Below are positions 1 to 4,723 of a DNA stretch of 5,266 bases, piece by piece. The position numbers and the translations under genes are program-made. The stretch covers positions 1-5,266 of the forward strand of contig JAEUHU010000286.1 in assembly GCA_016793305.1 (NCBI GenBank), in the 5' to 3' direction. A model generated the notes under the pieces. The model worked only from the letters and a program-made list of their open reading frames with translations. It ran no database searches and was not told the origin of the DNA. The DNA comes from Planctomycetota bacterium. Lineage in GTDB: Bacteria > Planctomycetota > UBA1135 > UBA2386. Every line of letters starts with the position of its first letter. Positions within the stretch are counted from its first letter, which is position 1.

Positions 1-1
1 C

Positions 2-547
2 ATCTACCGCTACCCGCACCGGTTCGCCGCCGACAAGGCCGATGCGTTCCGCGGGTGGGGGCATCGCATCGTGCGCAACACGCTGCTGAAGTTCCTGAAG
101 GGACAGGCGCGGCTCGCACAGTTCCGCGACATCGACGACGAGCAGGTGCAGCCCGAGGACCTGCGCACACGCCGGCCCGATCGGGCCGCGAGCGAAGCCG
201 AGAGTGCTGGTGCGGTGAATCAGGCGTTCGTGCTCTACCTGCAGCTCTACTTGCTGCACTTCCAAAGGCTGTCACCGAAGGAGCGGCAGGCGCTCACCAT
301 GGTGGAGGTCGACGGTGCCTCGTATCGGGACGCCGCCGAAGCCCTCGGGATCCGCCTCGAGAACCTGAAGATGGTGATCTTCCGTGGACGTCGGAAGATC
401 CTCCGCGGCATGGAGCAGTCGCTCGACGACATCGCTCGCGCGAACGAGCGGCCTGCCTCGGTGCGATCGTCCGGAGTCGAGTCGACGCGCGGCACGCGAT
501 CCGGGAATGTGCGCCCCACGGGTGACCATTCCGCTGCCACCTTCTAG
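2..547 (+). CDS. RNA polymerase sigma-70-family (ECF-like) factor, 5' truncated
   Basis: This is the C-terminal 181 residues of a sigma-70-family factor; the start lies before the window and the frame is open from base 2. Such proteins bind core RNA polymerase and direct it to a set of promoters. The first visible residues (about 9-40), with the stretch RGWGHRIVRNTLLKFLK, fit the end of region 2 (2.3-2.4, -10 recognition). A variable linker follows. Residues 90-134 are a clear region 4: LSPKERQAL, then a helix-turn-helix (SYRDAAEALGI, then RLENLKMVIFRGRRKIL) that would contact the -35 element. After region 4 there is an unusual polar, probably disordered tail of about 40 residues rich in Arg, Ser and Thr, ending at TAG 545-547. 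The next gene starts 13 bases downstream and encodes a zinc-finger anti-sigma candidate, so the two are probably co-transcribed and functionally paired. Family assignment is firm; the subgroup and regulon cannot be seen. Confidence 0.88.
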   Translation: MYRYPHRFAADKADAFRGWGHRIVRNTLLKFLKGQARLAQFRDIDDEQVQPEDLRTRRPDRAASEAESAGAVNQAFVLYLQLYLLHFQRLSPKERQALTMVEVDGASYRDAAEALGIRLENLKMVIFRGRRKILRGMEQSLDDIARANERPASVRSSGVESTRGTRSGNVRPTGDHSAATF

Positions 548-560
548 TGGTGGGCCAACG

Positions 561-1571
561 ATGCAGTCGCCCCAGGATGCCGAACTTGCCAGCGACCCGT
601 GCCTGCAGATCCAGACGGATCTGTCGGCCATGCTGGACGGCGAGTTGGACCCCGCCTCGGTGCGTCGGGTCATGGTGCATTCGGATGTCTGCCCTTCGTG
701 CCGCTCCTTCCTCGCCGGCATTCGCACCCAGGTCCGGCTGCACCAGCAGGCAGCCAAGCTGCAGGCCTCCGCAGGGAGCAACGACACGGCGACCGAGCGT
801 CTGCGCGAACAGCTGACGGTCAACCGTAGGAAGTTGGCCAAGATCCTCTACGAACTCGGCCGCGGCTTCGTGCTGATGGGGCTGTCGCCGGACTTCTCTC
901 GCGAGGTCGCGCGCGAGCCGGTGCCGGTTCCGGACATGGCGATGCGGGGTCGGAACCTGCTCGACGAGGTCGCGCGCGATGCGACGGCTGCCGCGGCTGA
1001 ATGGGTGACCGCAAAGGACCTGTTCGACGGCCAGCTGCGTTCTCCCGAGGAGAACCTCGCGAAGGGGCAGCGGCTGCTGTCGGAGTGCCTGATCCTCGAG
1101 CCGGACACCCATGAGGCCCGCATCTACCTGGGCCTCGTGCACCATGTGCGAGGGCAGCGCGCCCTGGCCCGCCGGCAGTTCCAGCACGTGCTGGACCATG
1201 CAACCGACCGGCTGATGCGCGGCTACGCGCTCTCGAACCTCGGCACCGTGCACCTGGACGAGGGCGACTGCGATGCTGCGGTCGGGGTGCTCCTGGAGTT
1301 GGTCGAGTCCGGGATCCTGCGCGACCAGCCGCGCCTTGGCACCGCGATCTTCAACCTGGCGATCGCCTACGGACTGAAGGGCCAGTTCGCCGAAGCCCAA
1401 CACTGGTTCTCCCGGCTGCACGAGGAGCTTCCGCACAAGCGGAACCTGGTCGGGCGGGAATTGTCGCGCCGGAGCCAGTTCCTGCACCTGCTGCGAACCC
1501 ACCCTGGGGCCCGACGCTTGGCCGAGGTTCTCTCGACCTGGTTCGCGGTTCCTGCCGAAAGTCCTGCCTGA
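561..1571 (+). CDS. Soluble ZAS zinc-finger anti-sigma candidate with TPR repeats
   Basis: A 336-residue protein. Residues 12-60 resemble a zinc-binding anti-sigma (ZAS, zf-HC2) domain: C14, then H40, C44 and C47 in the order C-x25-H-x3-C-x2-C, the spacing I recall for RsrA-type anti-sigma factors. In that family the domain clamps the cognate sigma factor. Residues 75-160 are a helical linker of unknown function. Residues 164-292 contain about three TPR-like helical hairpins (near 184-216, 221-252 and 260-292), with typical pairs such as YLGLVHHVRGQRALARRQF and NLAIAYGLKGQFAEAQHWF; TPRs usually bind proteins. I see no transmembrane helix, so it should be cytosolic. ATG 561 was chosen because it places the zinc domain at the N-terminus, lies 13 bases after the sigma gene and has a weak GGTGGG at 549-554; the frame is open further upstream, but only inside the sigma gene. 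The anti-sigma role is inferred from domain and neighbour. It could instead be a co-regulator or a degenerate anti-sigma domain used as scaffold. Confidence 0.85.
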   Translation: MQSPQDAELASDPCLQIQTDLSAMLDGELDPASVRRVMVHSDVCPSCRSFLAGIRTQVRLHQQAAKLQASAGSNDTATERLREQLTVNRRKLAKILYELGRGFVLMGLSPDFSREVAREPVPVPDMAMRGRNLLDEVARDATAAAAEWVTAKDLFDGQLRSPEENLAKGQRLLSECLILEPDTHEARIYLGLVHHVRGQRALARRQFQHVLDHATDRLMRGYALSNLGTVHLDEGDCDAAVGVLLELVESGILRDQPRLGTAIFNLAIAYGLKGQFAEAQHWFSRLHEELPHKRNLVGRELSRRSQFLHLLRTHPGARRLAEVLSTWFAVPAESPA

Positions 1572-1593
1572 GGGCCGCCTCTTGCCGACCTGA

Positions 1594-1610
1594 CTCGCTT
1601 CCTGAGCGAG
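1594..1610 (+). other. Small inverted repeat (6-bp stem, 5-nt loop) after the ZAS-TPR gene
   Basis: CTCGCT at 1594-1599 pairs perfectly with AGCGAG at 1605-1610 around the loop TCCTG. It lies 23 bases after the stop of the ZAS-TPR gene and 57 bases before the next start. There is no T-tract, so a classical intrinsic terminator is doubtful; it could be a weak pause or attenuation hairpin, or chance in GC-rich DNA. Confidence 0.3.
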
Positions 1611-1667
1611 CCGGTTGCGGGTTGGCGGCCATACGGTAGTCTCCTGAACCAGCCCCCTGCTGCCCCG

Positions 1668-2114
1668 ATGCCCATGAAGCTGTTGCAACGAGTGCTCGTC
1701 GCGATTGCGTTGGCCGTATGGCTGGCGTTGCCGATCCTCGGCAACGATGGCGGCGACAACGCGGGTGGCACGGGCATCTGGATCCTGCCGCGCGCCGGTT
1801 ATCTCGCGGCCAACTCGCAGGACGCGGCTGTGCGTGAGCAACGCAACGTGCCGAGCTTTGGATTGGACCTCCAGGTTGCAGTCTCGTCGGAGTGCGGTGC
1901 CTGCGGCGCGACCTTCCTCGACGAAGTGTCGGGTCAGCCGGTTGCGCTGCAGTCGGTCGGCGGCGTGGTCCGGATTCCCGCTGCGTTGCTGCAGTCCCTG
2001 CCACAGGGCGATGGAACCAAGGCACACATCGTGATCAGCGATGCGTCGCAGCTCGGCTACGTGATGCGCGTCGAGCGCCGCGAGGATGGCTCGTTGGTCG
2101 TCAAGGTGCTGTGA
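1668..2114 (+). CDS. Small secreted protein of unknown function with CxxC motif
   Basis: A 148-residue protein I do not recognise. Residues 1-25 look like a Sec signal peptide: a short basic start (MPMKLLQR), a hydrophobic core at about 9-24, and a plausible cleavage near LPILG-ND. The absence of a lipobox cysteine argues against a lipoprotein. The predicted mature protein of about 123 residues begins with a Gly/Asp/Asn-rich segment and has a single CxxC (C76 and C79 in SSECGACGATF). Two beta-rich stretches follow (about 91-106 and 119-147) with a short helix between. The CxxC could be a disulfide or a metal site. A second in-frame ATG at 1674 would shorten it by two residues. No Shine-Dalgarno sequence is visible before either. 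It lies 96 bases after the ZAS-TPR gene in the same direction, and its stop codon forms part of a strong hairpin. Whether it belongs to the sigma regulon is unknown. Confidence 0.72.
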   Translation: MPMKLLQRVLVAIALAVWLALPILGNDGGDNAGGTGIWILPRAGYLAANSQDAAVREQRNVPSFGLDLQVAVSSECGACGATFLDEVSGQPVALQSVGGVVRIPAALLQSLPQGDGTKAHIVISDASQLGYVMRVERREDGSLVVKVL

Positions 2115-2145
2115 ACCGGCTCGCCCGTAGCGGCGACCCGGTTCA
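2112..2145 (+). terminator. Strong hairpin overlapping the stop codon, possible terminator
   Basis: TGAACCGG (2112-2119) pairs with CCGGTTCA (2138-2145), an 8-bp perfect stem that includes the stop codon of the secreted-protein gene. Inside it, after one C-C mismatch, TCGCC (2121-2125) pairs with GGCGA (2132-2136) around a six-base loop. That gives 13 base pairs with one mismatch. No T-run follows, so it may be a Rho-dependent or T-less terminator, or an mRNA 3'-end stabiliser, between convergent genes. Confidence 0.5.
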
Positions 2146-2252
2146 ACCTTGCCCGGACGCCGCAACGCGGTGAGCCTCCGCTGCGAGATCGGCGCAGTCA
2201 GCCCCGCTGCGTCGTCTCCCTGGGCCGCTCGCCCGCAACGGTGACCCGGCTA
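2117..2252 (+). repeat. Pair of direct repeats of 28 bp in the convergent intergenic region
   Basis: Bases 2117-2144 and 2225-2252 align without gaps at 22 of 28 positions, sharing CTCGCCCG and GACCCGG. Two differences fall in the loop of the hairpin, and one in its inner stem changes G-C to G-U as read on the plus-strand RNA, so pairing is kept. The copies start 108 bases apart, one at each of the two converging stop codons. This looks like a structured intergenic repeat; I do not recognise a named family. Confidence 0.5.
2224..2250. terminator. Second, related hairpin at the end of the convergent phosphodiesterase gene
   Basis: GCCG (2224-2227) can pair with CGGC (2247-2250), and inside it TCGCC (2229-2233) with GGTGA (2240-2244, one G-U pair) around the loop CGCAAC. 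It is adjacent to the TAG stop of the minus-strand gene (2252-2250 read in reverse) and would also be the second hairpin met by plus-strand transcripts. It is weaker than the hairpin at 2112-2145. Its role as a bidirectional or convergent terminator is inferred from position. Confidence 0.35.
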
Positions 2253-3056
2253 GGTCTGGGTCCCGGTGGCTCGGCGGCGCCAGGCGAGCATCGCCATCGG
2301 ATCGTTGGTGCACATCGCGTCGACGCCGAGGCCCTTGCCTCCGAACCAGCCGAGCTCGTGGTCGGTGGTGTAGGTGCAGACCAGCAGGCCCTCTGCGTGG
2401 GCAGCCTCCACCTCGGCGGCCGTGAGCAGGTCGGCTTGCCAGTGCACCATGCCCGCGCCGCACGCCACCGCTTCGGCGAGCACTGCCTCGTCCAGGTGCT
2501 GGTGCTGCGCCGTCGGCCCGAGCAGAGCCACTGCCAGGCGCGACTCGAGCCGTGTCGCGTCGCGCACGAACGACCAGTCGAACGACTGCACGATGCAACC
2601 CTCGAGTCGTTGGTCAGCGCGCAGCGTCGTGACGTAGGCCAGAGCACTGCCGGCCTTGTGTTCGATCATCGGCACACACGGCGGCGCCATGACGGAGAGC
2701 GCTTCCTGCAGCGTCGGGATTCGTTCTCCCAGGTGGGAGCTGCCGCGCCACGCGCCGGCATCCAGCCAGCGCAGCATCGCCTCGTCCACGCCTTCCACCA
2801 GCGCCCCAGGCCCGAGCACGCGGGCCGCGTCGGTGGTGCGGTCGAGGCCCTGGTCGTGCACGCAGACCAGTTTGCCGTCGCGGCTCGCGCGCACGTCGAA
2901 CTCCTGCATGACGACGCCGGCGGCCGAGGCGGCTCGGAACGCCGCGAGCGTGTTCTCGGGATGGTGGCGACTGTCGCCGCGGTGCGCGACGACGATCGGG
3001 CCTGCTGCGGCGGCGGCTCGCAACTGGGCCCAGACGGGGTGGGGCGGAACACTCAT
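2250..3056 (-). CDS. Glycerophosphodiester phosphodiesterase (GDPD family, UgpQ-like)
   Basis: A 268-residue enzyme that hydrolyses glycerophosphodiesters (deacylated phospholipid head groups) to glycerol 3-phosphate and an alcohol, feeding phospholipid recycling and carbon or phosphate supply. All hallmark GDPD motifs are present in order: HRG (H25-R26-G27), PENT (33-36), the metal-binding ExD (E52, D54) with SRDGKLVCVHD ending in the second catalytic-site histidine H67-D68, IPTLQEAL (113-120), IEHK (131-134), QSFDWS (157-162), and a C-terminal part (about 203-255) with the W-x-A-D and late barrel strands. No signal peptide is visible, so it is probably cytoplasmic like UgpQ. Length fits the bacterial short form. 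I chose ATG 3056 because the barrel starts about 20 residues later, as usual; an ATG at 3104 would add 16 non-family-like residues and sit inside the promoter-like A+T patch. No Shine-Dalgarno is visible for either. The gene is divergent from the small membrane protein. Confidence 0.92.
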   Translation of the reverse strand: MSVPPHPVWAQLRAAAAAGPIVVAHRGDSRHHPENTLAAFRAASAAGVVMQEFDVRASRDGKLVCVHDQGLDRTTDAARVLGPGALVEGVDEAMLRWLDAGAWRGSSHLGERIPTLQEALSVMAPPCVPMIEHKAGSALAYVTTLRADQRLEGCIVQSFDWSFVRDATRLESRLAVALLGPTAQHQHLDEAVLAEAVACGAGMVHWQADLLTAAEVEAAHAEGLLVCTYTTDHELGWFGGKGLGVDAMCTNDPMAMLAWRRRATGTQT

Positions 3057-3099
3057 GCGGAAGGCCAGCGGATCGAGAGGGCTTCGTTGCGTGCTGCCG

Positions 3100-3109
3100 A
3101 GCATAATCG
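3100..3109. promoter_or_regulatory. Candidate divergent -10 region between the GDPD and membrane-protein genes
   Basis: AGCATAATCG is the only A+T-rich spot in this GC-rich divergent spacer. CATAAT (3102-3107) reads as a -10 box for the plus strand; transcription would then start about 3113-3115, just before ATG 3116. On the minus strand TATGCT (3105-3100) or ATTATG could serve the phosphodiesterase gene, leaving a leader of roughly 35-40 bases before ATG 3056. No convincing -35 is visible in either direction. The call is inferred from composition and position only. Confidence 0.4.
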
Positions 3110-3115
3110 GCCGGC

Positions 3116-3463
3116 ATGACTCCTGAGTTCTATCGGCTGCTGCACGTGATCGGTGTCCTGACGATGTTCCTCGGCCTCGGTGGCATGCTCGCCAACGAAC
3201 CCGGGAAGGCCCCGAAGCTGTACGGCGCCATGCACGGCATCGGTTGGCTCGTCGTGTTCGTGTGCAGCATCGGCTTCGCCCACAAGAGCCAGACCAGCTG
3301 GCCCTGGCCGAATTGGATGATCGCGAAGGTCGGCGTCCTGGTGCTGCTCGGGGTGCTCCCGGTACTGGTGAAGCGGGGCACGCTGCCGCGCGCCCTCGGC
3401 GTGCTGCTGGTGCTCGGTCTCGGTGCGACCGCGTACTGGTTGGTCAAGAACCGCCCCTTCTGA
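3116..3463 (+). CDS. Small four-helix integral membrane protein of unknown function
   Basis: A 115-residue protein that is mostly membrane-embedded. Four hydrophobic segments are visible: about 5-25 (with H10), 36-55 (with H40 and W44), 67-85 (with K71) and 90-110. The second and third are joined by a polar, Trp/Pro-rich loop (HKSQTSWPWPNW, 56-67), and short basic loops (KAPK at 31-34, KR at 86-87) help orient it. Histidines buried in the first two helices, in LLHVIGVL and GAMHGIGWL, recall membrane proteins that ligate haem or metal, but no diagnostic family motif is visible and the function stays unknown. ATG 3116 is preceded by no Shine-Dalgarno, and a promoter-like CATAAT lies only 8 bases upstream of it, suggesting a leaderless or almost leaderless message. 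A class V aminotransferase gene starts 62 bases after its stop and may be co-transcribed. Confidence 0.82.
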   Translation: MTPEFYRLLHVIGVLTMFLGLGGMLANEPGKAPKLYGAMHGIGWLVVFVCSIGFAHKSQTSWPWPNWMIAKVGVLVLLGVLPVLVKRGTLPRALGVLLVLGLGATAYWLVKNRPF

Positions 3464-3525
3464 TCCGGCCCGGCGCGCGGGCGTCGTCATCGACGCGTGT
3501 GCTGCCGAGTGCCGTTGCGACTTCG

Positions 3526-4677
3526 ATGCGCTTCACCCCACCCGACGTGCTGCTGCTCGGCCCTGGCCCGTCCCCGACGAGCCCCGCCGTGCAGCGCGCC
3601 CAGTCGCTGCCGCTGCTCGGCCACCTCGACCCGGCGTTCGTGCCGCTGCTCGATCGGGTGCAGCAGGGGCTGCGCCAGCTGTTCGGCGTCGACCACGCGC
3701 TGACCTTGCCGATCGCCGGTACGGGGACGGCCGGCATGGAAGCGCTGGTCGCGAACCTGGTCGAGCCAGGGGACTGCGTGGTGGTCGGCGTGCACGGCGT
3801 GTTCGGCCAGCGCTTCGCGGAGGCGGTGCGCCGCGCCGGCGGCGACGTCGTCGAGGTGCGCGCACCGTTCGGTATGCCGTTGCCGCTGGCAGAGCTCGAG
3901 CGCGCGATCGCCGCGGGCAGTACGCGGCTCTGCTGCGTCGTGCACGCCGAGACCAGCACCGGCGTGCGCACCGACCTGGCGCCGATCGCGGCCGCCGCGC
4001 GCGCCGCGGGGGCGCTGTTCGCGGTCGACTGTGTCACCAGCCTCGGTGGCATGGTGCTCGAGTTCGGCCGACTCGGGGTCGACGCCGCGTTCAGCGGCAC
4101 GCAGAAGTGCCTGTCGGTGCCGCCGGGCCTGTCGCCGGTGACGTTCGGGCCGCGCGCCCTCGAGCGGGTCGCCGCCCGCCGGGCCCCGGTGCCGTTCTAC
4201 TTCGACACGCGCCTGCTGACCGGCTACTTCGGTCCCGATCGCGCCTACCACTACACGGCACCGATCAGCCTGCTCTACGCACTCGATGCAGGGCTCGCGG
4301 AAATCGCCGAGGAGGGACTGTCCGCCCGTGCGGCTCGGCACGAGGGCGTGGCCCGGGCGCTGCGTGCGGGTCTCGAGCCCCTCGGCCTCGAGCCGCTGGT
4401 GCCGACCGCCCATGCCACGCCGATGCTGACGGTCGTGCGACACGCCGCGGGCATCGACGACCGGGCGTTCCGCACGCACCTGCGGCAGGTCCACCAGATC
4501 GAGGTCGGCGGTGGGCTCGGCCCACTCGCCGGGCAGGTGTTCCGCGTCGGCCTGATGGGGCACGGGGCGCGCTTGCCGAACGTGCTGCGGTTGTTGGCGG
4601 CGATCGGCGACGCGCTGGCGGTGCAGGGGCAGTCGGTCGACGTTCCAGCGGCGCTGGCGGCGGCCCGGAGCGCCTGA
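3526..4677 (+). CDS. Class V aminotransferase, alanine/serine-glyoxylate type
   Basis: A 383-residue PLP-dependent fold-type I enzyme, the usual length for the alanine-glyoxylate/serine-pyruvate aminotransferase family, which moves an amino group from alanine or serine to glyoxylate or pyruvate. Visible signatures are LGPGPSPTSP (11-20), the cofactor-phosphate loop GTGTAGMEA (65-73), HAETSTGV (140-147), D168 in VDCVTSLGG (pyridine-nitrogen contact), the PLP lysine K194 in SGTQKCLSVPPG, the Y-H-Y-T-A-P segment (241-246), and R340 in FRVGLMGHGA, expected to bind the substrate carboxylate. The 26-residue D168-K194 spacing equals that I recall for human AGT (D183, K209). ATG 3526 puts LGPGPSP at the expected place; GTG 3499 would add nine residues. 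No Shine-Dalgarno is seen. No signal peptide, so cytosolic. Phosphonate or ureidoglycine aminotransferases are close relatives, so the substrate is not fixed by sequence alone. Confidence 0.9.
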   Translation: MRFTPPDVLLLGPGPSPTSPAVQRAQSLPLLGHLDPAFVPLLDRVQQGLRQLFGVDHALTLPIAGTGTAGMEALVANLVEPGDCVVVGVHGVFGQRFAEAVRRAGGDVVEVRAPFGMPLPLAELERAIAAGSTRLCCVVHAETSTGVRTDLAPIAAAARAAGALFAVDCVTSLGGMVLEFGRLGVDAAFSGTQKCLSVPPGLSPVTFGPRALERVAARRAPVPFYFDTRLLTGYFGPDRAYHYTAPISLLYALDAGLAEIAEEGLSARAARHEGVARALRAGLEPLGLEPLVPTAHATPMLTVVRHAAGIDDRAFRTHLRQVHQIEVGGGLGPLAGQVFRVGLMGHGARLPNVLRLLAAIGDALAVQGQSVDVPAALAAARSA

Positions 4678-4703
4678 ACGTTCGCCTCGGCGGGTCGGCT
4701 CGC

Positions 4704-4709
4704 TATCGT
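4704..4709 (+). promoter_or_regulatory. Possible -10 box upstream of gmhA
   Basis: TATCGT at 4704-4709 lies 14 bases before the gmhA ATG in an otherwise G+C-dominated spacer. If it is used, the message would have a leader of only about 5-10 bases. No matching -35 hexamer is evident, so this is a weak call. Confidence 0.25.
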
Positions 4710-4723
4710 CCTTCGCACCGGCC

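Noticed and set aside
384..560. Upstream start for the ZAS-TPR protein inside the sigma gene
   Set aside because: The frame is open, but the added residues are Arg/Ser-rich and lack family features; they lie opposite the well-supported region 4 of the sigma factor in another frame.
1615..1637. Possible sigma-70 promoter TTGCGG and TACGGT before the secreted-protein gene
   Set aside because: The spacing between the two hexamers is only 11 bases instead of about 17, and both match the consensus weakly.
294..2165. Very long open frame on the minus strand (about 623 codons) under the sigma, ZAS-TPR and secreted-protein genes
   Set aside because: It is antisense to three genes with recognisable domains or a signal peptide, spans their intergenic gaps, and encodes an Arg/Gln/His-rich sequence with no motif. 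It fits the absence of stops opposite GC-biased codons.
2241..3119. Plus-strand open frame of 292 codons through the phosphodiesterase region
   Set aside because: The minus strand encodes a complete GDPD with every motif; the plus-strand product is Arg/Ala/His-rich and unrecognisable.
3244..3525. Extension of the aminotransferase frame upstream into the membrane-protein gene
   Set aside because: The extension would overlap a convincing four-helix protein and add Arg/Pro-rich residues before the family's normal N-terminus; ATG 3526 fits.
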